Positions 7,647-14,612 are shown, numbered from the stretch's first letter. The stretch: 19,310 nt of DNA from WVXT01 sp964345635 (GCA_964345635.1 CAYFRM010000071.1:1-19310), one strand, 5' to 3'. The notes: generated by a model not told the origin, from the letters alone. Translations and numbers: made by a program.

Positions 7647-8501
7647 ATGAAAATGAAAAGAAGACTGAAGTGGGAAAAGATACCTACATTGATTAGAAGG
7701 ATCTTTGTTCATCTTCTCTTACTTTTAGGCCTGGCTATCACTCTGGCTCCTTTTATCTGGATGATTTCCACCTCGTTCAAATCCAGTGAGAGCGTATTCA
7801 CCTTTCCTCCGCAGTGGATTCCGGAGCATCCCACGCTGGGGCAGTACCGGGCGCTATTTCGCGAGGTAAACTTTTTACAGTTTTTCAAAAACAGCGTAAT
7901 CGTTGCTTTCGGGATAACTTTATTCAGTCTGTTTTTGAATTCTCTCGGCGGTTTTGCCTTTGCCAAATATAAATTCCCGGGAAGAGAAAAAATATTCGCT
8001 CTCCTTTTGGCCACATTGATGGTGCCGGCCCAGATAACGATGATACCCGTTTTTCTTATGTTAAAGACTATCGGGCTGATAAACAGCTACTGGGGATTGA
8101 TAATTCCCGCGGGAGCAAGTGCCTTTGGAATATTCTTGATGAGGCAATTTATTACTACCATTCCCAATGACCTGATCGAATCGGCAAGGATAGACGGTTG
8201 CTCCGAATTCAGAATCTACTGGACGATTATCCTGCCTCTTTGTAAACCGGTCGTGGCTGCCCTGGGAATCTTTACTTTTATGGGTTCCTGGAATGCTTTT
8301 CTCTGGCCTCTAATCGTAATGATTAAAGAGAATATGTACACATTACCCGTTGCTCTGGCTAATCTTAGTGGTCAATACGCAACAAAATTTGGCCTGCTTA
8401 TGGCCGGGGCAGTGGTGGTGGTGGCTCCGGTGATTATCGTTTTCATTCTGGCGCAGAGGTACGTCATCAAGGGAGTCGCCGTAACCGGCTTAAAACAGTA
8501 G
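7647..8501 (+). CDS. Sugar ABC transporter permease, MalG type
   Basis: This 284-residue inner-membrane protein has six predicted membrane helices and the MalG-type N-terminal motif MISTSFKSSESVF. The EAA loop is LIESARIDGCSEFRIYWTII at about residues 175-194, the site that docks on the ATPase. The length is typical for the family. It pairs with the preceding binding-protein/permease fusion to form the transmembrane part of a carbohydrate importer. The ATG at 7647 is supported by GGGAGGA seven bases upstream, although that site lies in a hairpin. The TAG stop (8499-8501) is the TAG of the first palindromic repeat, so the repeat defines the C-terminus. Transported sugar is unknown; oligosaccharides released by the upstream glycoamylase-like enzyme are the obvious candidate. 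Confidence 0.92.
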   Translation: MKMKRRLKWEKIPTLIRRIFVHLLLLLGLAITLAPFIWMISTSFKSSESVFTFPPQWIPEHPTLGQYRALFREVNFLQFFKNSVIVAFGITLFSLFLNSLGGFAFAKYKFPGREKIFALLLATLMVPAQITMIPVFLMLKTIGLINSYWGLIIPAGASAFGIFLMRQFITTIPNDLIESARIDGCSEFRIYWTIILPLCKPVVAALGIFTFMGSWNAFLWPLIVMIKENMYTLPVALANLSGQYATKFGLLMAGAVVVVAPVIIVFILAQRYVIKGVAVTGLKQ

Positions 8502-8757
8502 GGGCGACACTCTGTGGTCGCCCAATGTAGGGGCGGGACTCTGTGCCCGCCCGAATACAGGGACGGCACAGAGTCCGTCCCCTACAGTAAACATGAATTA
8601 CAGGGACGGCACAGAGTCCGTCCCCTACAGTAAACCTGAATTGCAGGGACGGCACAGAGTCCGTCCCCTACAGTAAACCTGAATTACAGGGACGGCACAG
8701 AGTCCGTCCCCTACAGTAAACCTGAATTGCAAGGACGGCACAGAGTCCGTCCCCTAC
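8498..8757. repeat. Long palindromic repeat array between permease and GH35 genes
   Basis: The first copy (8498-8523, CGAC/GTCG) contains the stop codon of the permease gene. A CGGG/CCCG copy is at 8526-8553. From 8557 the array becomes a strict 43-base tandem repeat. The array ends 11 bases before the GH35 start codon. Confidence 0.9.
8557..8757. repeat. 43-base tandem repeat, about 4.7 copies
   Basis: Units begin at 8557, 8600, 8643, 8686 and 8729, always 43 bases apart. Each holds a reverse-orientation palindrome (stem GGGACGG/CCGTCCC, loop CACAGAGT) and a spacer AGTAAACCTGAATT; unit 1 has AGTAAACATGAATT. The first base of units 2-5 alternates A, G, A, G, suggesting that a two-unit block was duplicated. 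The last unit lacks the spacer. Confidence 0.92.
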
Positions 8758-8768
8758 GCCACCCACAA

Positions 8769-11204
8769 ATGGATAGACAGGAAATTAAACTGAATGAGGG
8801 AGGGTTTGTTCTCAGGGACAAGCCTTTCTTTTTGTATTCGGGAGAAGTCCAGTACTTCAGAATCCCCAGAAGAGAGTGGAGAGACCGCTTAAGAAAGGCT
8901 AAGGCTACCGGACTTAATACAATCAGTTCTTATGTCCCCTGGTCGTGGCATGAATTGAAGGAGGGTTCTTTCGATTTCGTGGGAAAGACCCATCCCGAGC
9001 GGAACTTGCTGGACTTCATTAAACTTCTACAGGAGTTTGGCCTCTATTTTTTTGCCAGGGTCGGACCGGTAAGTAACGCAGAATTGGTTCACGAGGGGCT
9101 TCCCCACTGGCTTTTAGAGAGCCATCCCGAAGTCTATAGTGAAGGCAAAGGATTAAGTGACTTGCCTCACGTGACTCTGGTCTCCTACCTGAATCCCGCA
9201 TTTCAGAAATACGTAAAAAAATGGTATGAGAACATATTACCCATTGTCGCCGAACACCAGGTTACAAGAGGAGGGAATATCGTCCTCGTCCAGCTATGTA
9301 ACGAAATAGGGATGGTCCACTGGGTAAACAAGACTGCGGATTATAGCCCAACTGCTACCAAACTATACCGGGATTTCCTGCGGAAAAAATATGGTGACAT
9401 TAACGGGTTAAATAAGAATTACGGAACAGATTATAAAGACTTCAGTCAAATCGAACAGCTGGATGGTCGTGCAGATTCCGACTGGAAACCAGCGTTCTGG
9501 GACTGGGCGAAATTCTATCGCTGGTATCACGCCACGTATTATCAATTCTTGGTTCGCCAGACAATAGCTCATCAAATCAATCTCCCCTTGGTAGCCAATA
9601 TTCCCCAATTCTACGATTTTGACGTTCGGGGTAGAGGAATCTACAGTCCTATGACCGTATCAATGTTCCGCGATTTTCCCCTGCATGTTCCTGAGGTGAT
9701 ATTCGGGGGAGCTTACCAGCCGCGTCGTCTGGATTACGATAACTTTCATGACGTAGTGCTCACCACGGAGGTAATGAAGATGGTATCCTTTCCGGATGCT
9801 CCCACCATCTGCTGCGAACTTCAGACGGGTCTACTGCGGGGCCGTCCCAAAATCGATTCTGCCGATGTAGAGTTACTCCTGAAAAGTTCGGTAAGTCAGG
9901 GGTTGAATGGGGTCAACTCTTATTTATTTTGCGGAGGCACAAATCCGGAAGGATTGGGGGTCTTTGGCACTTATCACGACTGGCAGGCGCCGGTCTCTTC
10001 GGAGGGCGAGGAGAGACCACATCTGGAGCCTTTGAAATCTTTTGGTAAGTTTATCCAGACGTTCGGAGAAAAGTTGGCATTGACAGAGAAGGAGTTCGAT
10101 ACTGTATTTGGATTCTATACTCCTTACTATGCTACGGAATACCTGAGAGGAAAATTTGTAGAAGAACTGGAGAAGAAGAGAGATCAGCTCTTTTTTGACG
10201 GCGTGGCCAGGTTACTTCAGCTTGCTGGAATAAATTATTGCCTGAAGGATTTACAGAGAACTTCTTTGGAGGAGCTTCTTTCCCATCCCACTCTCTGGCT
10301 TTTTTGTCTCGATTTTATGGATGGACAGACGCAAATGAAGTTAGCTCAGTACGTGGAAAAGGGAGGAAGACTTATTATCTTCCCCACACTGCCCATAATG
10401 GACCTGTCTTACTGGAAAAAAACTCTCTTACTGGATGGTCTGGGAATAGAGATTTCAGGAAAGGTGAGAGAGAATTTAGTTGAAGTGAAAGGAAAAGAGA
10501 TACTGGGACGGGGAGAGACAACGATTTTTCGTGTCAGTGCACGTTCGGACGCCGTTGTTGCCAGAACCCTTGACGGAAAGCCTTGCGGATTGTTGAAGAA
10601 GAAGGGAAAGGGGCGAGTTCTAGCTCTTGGTTTTGGAATTTCTCACGTTTTTGATTACCACGTTGACCTGATAAGAAGTTTTGCCAGCCAGATGGGCGTC
10701 AAGCCTTCTATTGCGGTGAAGTTAGGGGAGGTTACGGCGACGGTGAGAAGCACACAGCGGGCAGCGAATAAAAGTAGATATGGATTTCTCTTCCTCAGCA
10801 ATTATAAAGATGAACCTGAAAACGTGAAGATATCACTGAGGATGCCGGGGGAGAGAAAAATAATCAGTCTGCCCGAGCGAGGACTGATTCATATTCCCCG
10901 ACGTTCGGCTTCGGTTTTACCATTAAACGTTCCTTTATCAGAAGAGATTAAAATAAGATGGTCCACTGTGGAAATTTTGGAGTACAAGGTTGGTAAACCG
11001 GTAACTTTATTGGTGCGAGGAGTAGCAGGAAGGGATGCGGAAATTGTCCTCTCCTGTGTAGGGGCGGCACTCCGTGGCCGCCCAAAGAAGCCAAAAATAG
11101 TAAGAATTGACGGAAAGAAAGCCACTTCTAATTATGTTGGCGGTCTATTAAAGATTCATTTTAAACCAAACGGCAAATACCAAAAACTATCCATCCCCTT
11201 GTAA
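8769..11204 (+). CDS. Glycoside hydrolase family 35 enzyme (beta-galactosidase-like)
   Basis: The predicted product is 811 aa with no signal peptide, so it probably acts in the cytoplasm on imported oligosaccharides. The N-terminal TIM barrel shows SGEVQYFRIPRREWRDRL and GLNTISSYVPWSWHE, typical of GH35. GGNIVLVQLCNEIG carries the likely acid/base Glu179, and ICCELQTG the likely nucleophile Glu350. GGTNPEGLGVF followed by TYHDWQAPVSSEG matches the family's TSYDYDAPLSE block. The remaining ~400 residues are accessory domains. GH35 is best known for beta-galactosidases, but members acting on beta-1,2-glucosidic linkages are known, which fits the neighbours. ATG 8769 is the best start; a TTG at 8727 lies in the repeat. 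No Shine-Dalgarno sequence is visible, because the array runs almost to the start. A repeat copy is read in frame at 11057-11084. Confidence 0.87.
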   Translation: MDRQEIKLNEGGFVLRDKPFFLYSGEVQYFRIPRREWRDRLRKAKATGLNTISSYVPWSWHELKEGSFDFVGKTHPERNLLDFIKLLQEFGLYFFARVGPVSNAELVHEGLPHWLLESHPEVYSEGKGLSDLPHVTLVSYLNPAFQKYVKKWYENILPIVAEHQVTRGGNIVLVQLCNEIGMVHWVNKTADYSPTATKLYRDFLRKKYGDINGLNKNYGTDYKDFSQIEQLDGRADSDWKPAFWDWAKFYRWYHATYYQFLVRQTIAHQINLPLVANIPQFYDFDVRGRGIYSPMTVSMFRDFPLHVPEVIFGGAYQPRRLDYDNFHDVVLTTEVMKMVSFPDAPTICCELQTGLLRGRPKIDSADVELLLKSSVSQGLNGVNSYLFCGGTNPEGLGVFGTYHDWQAPVSSEGEERPHLEPLKSFGKFIQTFGEKLALTEKEFDTVFGFYTPYYATEYLRGKFVEELEKKRDQLFFDGVARLLQLAGINYCLKDLQRTSLEELLSHPTLWLFCLDFMDGQTQMKLAQYVEKGGRLIIFPTLPIMDLSYWKKTLLLDGLGIEISGKVRENLVEVKGKEILGRGETTIFRVSARSDAVVARTLDGKPCGLLKKKGKGRVLALGFGISHVFDYHVDLIRSFASQMGVKPSIAVKLGEVTATVRSTQRAANKSRYGFLFLSNYKDEPENVKISLRMPGERKIISLPERGLIHIPRRSASVLPLNVPLSEEIKIRWSTVEILEYKVGKPVTLLVRGVAGRDAEIVLSCVGAALRGRPKKPKIVRIDGKKATSNYVGGLLKIHFKPNGKYQKLSIPL
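11057..11084 (+). repeat. Palindromic repeat copy inside the GH35 gene, in frame
   Basis: TGTAGGGG, stem CGGC, loop ACTCCGTG, stem GCCG and CCC match the intergenic consensus exactly. It is translated as VGAALRGRP at about residues 764-772, near the C-terminus, in the same phase as the copies in the unknown gene at the left edge. Confidence 0.88.
11196..11204 (+). repeat. 9-base direct repeat, left copy, before the RAYT unit
   Basis: CCCTTGTAA forms the end of the GH35 gene including its stop. The same nine bases form the end of the transposase gene at 11780-11788. Both copies are followed within two bases by TGTAGGGG of a palindromic repeat. Confidence 0.75.
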
Positions 11205-11206
11205 AA

Positions 11207-11272
11207 TGTAGGGGCGGGACTCCGTGCCCGCCGCATCCGGGATTGTAGGGGCGGGACTCCGTGCCCGCCCGA
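11207..11272 (+). repeat. Two palindromic repeats upstream of the RAYT gene
   Basis: Copies at 11207-11232 and 11244-11272 are both forward with stem CGGG/CCCG and loop ACTCCGTG. They are nearly identical to each other. The second ends about 12 bases before the transposase ATG, as expected for REP sequences beside their own transposase. Confidence 0.88.
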
Positions 11273-11284
11273 AAAGAAGGATTA

Positions 11285-11788
11285 ATGTACAGATGGCAGG
11301 ATCTATCGAAACGCAGAAAAGCCATACGGTTAAAAAATTTCGATTATAGCAATTCTGATTACGTGTATTTCATAACAATGTGTGCGAGACATTTATCAAG
11401 TCCCTTCTTAAGTCGTGGGTTAGCTCAAGAAATATTGAAATCTCTTCTATCTTTGAGAGACGAAGGCAAGATTTTTCTTTATTGCTACTGTCTGATGCCT
11501 GACCATTTACACGTCGTTCTATCGCCACGGCCAAGTTGCGGAAGAGAGTCTTCCGAAGACGTTTCGAAGATACTTGGAGATTTCAAGAGCTATACAACGA
11601 GGTTGAGTTGGAAGCATGGTATAAAAGGCAAGCTATGGCAGAGAAGTTTTTATGATCATGTGGGGAGAAAAGAAGAAGATTTGACAGCCATCTGCGATTA
11701 TATTATTGCAAATCCGGTAAGGAAAGGGTTAGTAGGAAATCCAGAGGATTGGTCGCATTCTGGTTTGCTCGACCCATTGCCCTTGTAA
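11285..11788 (+). CDS. REP-associated tyrosine transposase (RAYT, Y1/IS200-like)
   Basis: This 167-residue protein belongs to the HUH single-strand nuclease superfamily (Y1_Tnp). His74 and His76 in MPDHLHVVL form the metal-binding HUH pair, and Tyr103 in FKSYTTRLS is the likely catalytic tyrosine. The C-terminal blocks LWQRSFYDHV and YIIANPVRKGLV are hallmarks of RAYTs rather than classical IS200/IS605 TnpA. Known RAYTs recognise and nick REP hairpins. Matching palindromes lie directly on both sides, so this enzyme probably processes the family seen across the window. ATG 11285 follows AGAAGGA; an in-frame GTG at 11261 lies in the repeat and is rejected. All motifs are present, so the protein could be active. 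It sits within a carbohydrate operon and is probably an insertion there. Confidence 0.92.
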   Translation: MYRWQDLSKRRKAIRLKNFDYSNSDYVYFITMCARHLSSPFLSRGLAQEILKSLLSLRDEGKIFLYCYCLMPDHLHVVLSPRPSCGRESSEDVSKILGDFKSYTTRLSWKHGIKGKLWQRSFYDHVGRKEEDLTAICDYIIANPVRKGLVGNPEDWSHSGLLDPLPL

Positions 11789-11883
11789 TGTAGGGGTGAC
11801 ACTCAGTGGTCACCCGAAAGTCAGGGCGGGCACAGAGTCCCGCCCCTACGGTTGCAATGGGCGGGCAGGTAATCTCGCCCGCA
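11789..11883. repeat. Three palindromic repeats between RAYT and GH94 genes
   Basis: Copies are at 11789-11815 (forward, stem TGAC/GTCA, loop ACTCAGTG), 11823-11849 (reverse, CGGG/CCCG) and a diverged copy at 11856-11883, where GCGGGC and GCCCGC pair around AGGTAATCTC. The last hairpin ends just before the ribosome binding site of the GH94 gene. Confidence 0.85.
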
Positions 11884-11897
11884 CGGAAGGGAAAGAC

Positions 11898-14351
11898 ATG
11901 ATAGAAGAGGAGAAAAAGTTTCAGAATCCATATGGTTACTTTACTTCCGACGGGAAGGAGTACGTGATAACCCGTCCGGACACGCCGCGTCCCTGGGTCA
12001 ACGTAATCTGTCCCGGCGATTACGGATTGGTCGTATCCCAGGCGGGCAGTGGTTTCAGCTGGCGAGGAGATGTCAAGTTGAATATGGTCACTCGCTGGGA
12101 ACAGGACCTCATCAAGGACGATTGGGGGAAATATCTCTATTTGAAAGATGACGCCAGCGGAAATTATTGGTCGCTCGCCTGGAAGCCGGTGTGCAAACAG
12201 CCGGAAAGTTATCAATGCCGTCACGGGATAGGATATACCACAATCAATTCCCTTAACGACGGGATTTCCAGTAGCCTTACTCTTTTCGTTCCTCCGGATG
12301 AGCCACTGGAAATCTGGATGGTGAAATTGAAAAATGAATCTTCTGGAAAACGCTCCTTAAGTCTATTCAGTTATCTGGAATGGCGTCTGGGTACGGTGAC
12401 AGATAGCCATAGAGAATTTCATAAAATTTTTATTGAAACAGAATATATGAAAGAAAAAAGCGCCCTTCTGGCGGGCAAGCGTCTGTGGGAACTGGGAAAT
12501 AGACGGGGACAGCAATGGAATATGGACTGGGAATATCTCGCCTTCCATTCTTCCAGCATTAAACCGAGCTCCTTTGTAGTCAATAGAGAAGCTTTTCTGG
12601 GAAAGTACGGCTCTTTAGAGAGTCCTGCTGTCATAAAAGAAGGCTTCTCGCAACCAATGCCTTTCACTAAAGGGAATTCCCATAAATGGGTTGACCCCAT
12701 TGCCAGTCTGCAACTCAATATCCGGCTTGAAAGTCACGAAGAGAAGATAATCATCTTTACTATTGGGTGCGCCAAGAATAGAAAGGAAGCATTATCTCTA
12801 ATCGCGAAGTACGGGAATGCGCAGAAGGGAACGGAGGCCTTGGAGAGAACAAAAAGATTCTGGGATAAATATCTAAGAAGTCCACAAATCCAGACGCCCG
12901 ATGAAGGCTTCAATTTTATGAACAATACCTGGCTCAAATATCAGGCTCTCTCGGCGCGGCTCTGGGGAAGGACGGGATACTACCAGTTGAGCGGGGCATA
13001 CGGTTTCCGGGACCAACTTCAGGACAGTCAAATCTTTCTTCCTTTCGAACCGGAATCTACGAGGAAACAGATTCTTCTCCACGCCCGACATCAGTTCAGA
13101 GACGGCACGGTCTACCATTGGTGGCATCCTCTTTCCGAGGAGGGAAAAATTACGGGGAAGACTGATGACCTCTTGTGGCTTCCTTATGTGACAATCAATT
13201 ACTTGCAGGAGACTGAAGATTTTGCCATCCTTTCTCAGAAGGTTCCCTATCTTCCCGAGCCCGGCAAAACGAGTAAGGTGAGAGGAGAAGCCGATACGTT
13301 ATACAATCATTGTAAGAAAGCAATAGAAAAAGTCCTCAAAAGATGCAGTCAGAGAGGACTTCCTCTTATCGGAGAAGGTGATTGGAACGACGGGATGTCT
13401 GCTGTTGGCTGCAGGTGGAAGGGGGAGAGTATCTGGCTGGCGCATTTTCTTTACGGAATTTTGAGAGATTTTGCCGAAGTGGCAAAAAGAAGAAAAGACA
13501 AGAACCTCGCCCGAAAGTATATCCAGAAAAGCAAAATTTTGCAAGAAAAGATAAATAAATATGGTTGGGACGGAAACTGGTATATTAGAGCCACAAAAGA
13601 TAGCGGCGCTCCCATAGGGAGTTCGAAGTGCAAGGAAGGAAAGATATTCCTCAATGCCCAGACCTGGGCAATCATAAACGGAGTAGCTCCCCGGGAGAGA
13701 GCCAAGAAGGCCATGGAATCGGTGGAAAAAATGCTGGGAGCAAAGTATGGGCCGCTCGTTTTCTATCCCGCCTACTCCCGGCCAGACGAAACCATAGGTT
13801 ACCTCACCCGCTACGCGCCCGGGGTAAGAGAGAACGGCGGAGTATATACCCACGCGGCGGTTTGGGCAGTGATTGCGGAATGCATAATGAAAAGACAAGA
13901 AAAGGCCTGGCAGTTCTATCTCGGCATATTTCCCATATATCGCGGGATCGATTCTGAACTGTACAAGGCTGAGCCCTACGTAACCCCGGGCAATGTTGAT
14001 GGTCCTGCTTCACCGAATTTCGGCCGGGCTGGCTGGACATGGTATACCGGTTCTGCTGCCTGGATGTGGAAAGTAGGAATGGAGTGGATTCTGGGAGTAA
14101 GAGCGACATTTGACGGTCTAATCGTTGATCCCTGCATTCCCCGGGAATGGAATGGATTTAAGATGGAGAGGAGATTCCGGGGAGCCACGTACCGGATAGA
14201 AGTGGATAATAGTAGAGGCGTCTCTTATGGGGTAAGAGAGGTAATCGTGGATGGGAAGAAAATGGACAGAGGCGCAGAAGCCCTTCCTCACGCAATCATT
14301 CCCGTTTTTGGCGACGGAAAAACTCACAAAGTTGTAGTCCAACTCGGTTAA
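11898..14351 (+). CDS. GH94 phosphorylase (cellobiose/chitobiose phosphorylase-like)
   Basis: The 817-residue product is cytoplasmic (no signal) and has the usual length of GH94 cellobiose or chitobiose phosphorylases. These enzymes cleave a beta-linked disaccharide with phosphate to give a sugar 1-phosphate, saving ATP. The N-terminal sandwich shows YGYFTSDGKEYVITRPDTPR and SGFSWRGD. The catalytic barrel shows LSGAYGFRDQLQDS and GEGDWNDGMS near residue 495, whose Asp is the expected proton donor. YAPGVRENGGVYTHAA near residue 640 is also typical. ATG 11898 is preceded by GGAAGGG at good spacing; in-frame codons further upstream come from repeats. It is shorter than the ~1100-residue 1,2-beta-oligoglucan phosphorylases, so specificity (beta-1,2, beta-1,4 or other) cannot be read from the sequence. 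Last gene of the carbohydrate operon. Confidence 0.9.
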   Translation: MIEEEKKFQNPYGYFTSDGKEYVITRPDTPRPWVNVICPGDYGLVVSQAGSGFSWRGDVKLNMVTRWEQDLIKDDWGKYLYLKDDASGNYWSLAWKPVCKQPESYQCRHGIGYTTINSLNDGISSSLTLFVPPDEPLEIWMVKLKNESSGKRSLSLFSYLEWRLGTVTDSHREFHKIFIETEYMKEKSALLAGKRLWELGNRRGQQWNMDWEYLAFHSSSIKPSSFVVNREAFLGKYGSLESPAVIKEGFSQPMPFTKGNSHKWVDPIASLQLNIRLESHEEKIIIFTIGCAKNRKEALSLIAKYGNAQKGTEALERTKRFWDKYLRSPQIQTPDEGFNFMNNTWLKYQALSARLWGRTGYYQLSGAYGFRDQLQDSQIFLPFEPESTRKQILLHARHQFRDGTVYHWWHPLSEEGKITGKTDDLLWLPYVTINYLQETEDFAILSQKVPYLPEPGKTSKVRGEADTLYNHCKKAIEKVLKRCSQRGLPLIGEGDWNDGMSAVGCRWKGESIWLAHFLYGILRDFAEVAKRRKDKNLARKYIQKSKILQEKINKYGWDGNWYIRATKDSGAPIGSSKCKEGKIFLNAQTWAIINGVAPRERAKKAMESVEKMLGAKYGPLVFYPAYSRPDETIGYLTRYAPGVRENGGVYTHAAVWAVIAECIMKRQEKAWQFYLGIFPIYRGIDSELYKAEPYVTPGNVDGPASPNFGRAGWTWYTGSAAWMWKVGMEWILGVRATFDGLIVDPCIPREWNGFKMERRFRGATYRIEVDNSRGVSYGVREVIVDGKKMDRGAEALPHAIIPVFGDGKTHKVVVQLG

Positions 14352-14358
14352 AACGAAA

Positions 14359-14387
14359 TTTTACAAAAATTTTACAAATCTTTTACA
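14359..14387 (+). promoter_or_regulatory. Three TTTTACA boxes at exact 11-base spacing (response-regulator-like operator)
   Basis: TTTTACA occurs at 14359, 14370 and 14381. Direct repeats of TTTACA-like boxes about 11 bases apart are the pattern bound by OmpR/PhoB-family regulators such as PhoP in Firmicutes. The third box overlaps the candidate -35 element. The binding protein is unknown. Confidence 0.5.
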
Positions 14388-14411
14388 CGTGCGTAATATC
14401 TTTAGTATATA
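14382..14411 (+). promoter_or_regulatory. Candidate promoter for the surface operon
   Basis: TTTACA (14382-14387) is followed after 18 bases by TATATA (14406-14411). An alternative -10, TATACT, is at 14408-14413 with a 20-base gap. Transcription would begin near 14418, just before the riboswitch. The -35 box lies in the third TTTTACA repeat, suggesting activator dependence or competition. Confidence 0.5.
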
Positions 14412-14433
14412 CTATTGACAAAAGGATATTCCG

Positions 14434-14510
14434 AAAAGGCAAACTCCGAGAGATCGGAGGGCGCAAAGCTCAGGGACCAATGCAGGGAAGGCCTGAATAT
14501 TGTGCCTTCT
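14434..14510 (+). promoter_or_regulatory. Probable c-di-GMP-I (GEMM) riboswitch aptamer
   Basis: The outer stem pairs AAGGCA (14436-14441) with TGCCTT (14503-14508). The first hairpin is CTCCGA-GAGA-TCGGAG (14444-14459) with a GNRA tetraloop, as GEMM RNAs need for tetraloop docking. It is followed by GGCGCAAAGC (14460-14469), close to the conserved GACGCAAAGC joining segment. A second arm pairs TCAGG (14470-14474) with CCTGA (14492-14496). Position before an intrinsic terminator and an exported-protein gene is classic for this class. The second arm deviates from textbook examples, and a related cGAMP-binding variant cannot be excluded. Confidence 0.72.
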
Positions 14511-14534
14511 TAAGTTAGGTTTTCCTGTTCAGTC

Positions 14535-14586
14535 TGCCGAGCTGCCGATAACGCTTCTATAAACGCTATAGGTAGCTCGGCATTTT
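14535..14586 (+). terminator. Intrinsic terminator, likely riboswitch expression platform
   Basis: TGCCGAGCTGCC (14535-14546) pairs with GGTAGCTCGGCA (14571-14582), with one G-T wobble, and TTTT follows. The 24-base loop is AT-rich. It lies 25 bases after the aptamer and about 85 bases before the first gene, so ligand binding probably decides read-through. Confidence 0.75.
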
Positions 14587-14612
14587 AATATGCAGGAACC
14601 GCAAATAATATC

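Larger units (their letters stand above)
11205..11788 (+). mobile_element. Putative RAYT/REP insertion unit
   Basis: The unit comprises the two upstream palindromes, the transposase gene and the right copy of CCCTTGTAA. It interrupts the expected GH35-GH94 adjacency. The 9-base duplication could mark its insertion site. RAYTs are not generally known to make target duplications, so the boundaries are tentative. Confidence 0.45.

Noticed and set aside
8502..8757. Regularly spaced repeats suggesting a CRISPR array
   Set aside because: The intervals between palindromes are themselves identical, not unique spacers; copies occur in both orientations, and no cas genes are present.
8727..8768. TTG start for the GH35 gene
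   Set aside because: The added 14 residues are translated repeat; ATG 8769 begins the native-looking sequence, though neither has a good ribosome binding site.
9831..9850. Possible degenerate repeat in the GH35 gene, encoding LLRGRP
   Set aside because: Only half the palindrome resembles the consensus, and it lies beside the proposed nucleophile, so native sequence is equally likely.
11796..11897. Upstream start for the GH94 gene
   Set aside because: The extension is translated repeat; ATG 11898 has GGAAGGG at good spacing.
13299..13898. Open frame of about 200 codons on the minus strand opposite GH94
   Set aside because: The GH94 motifs on the plus strand are unambiguous, and the minus-strand product has no recognisable features.
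14415..14443. TTGACA at 14415 as the -35 box of the surface operon
   Set aside because: No -10-like hexamer lies 16-18 bases downstream (GGCAAA there), and it would start transcription inside the riboswitch.
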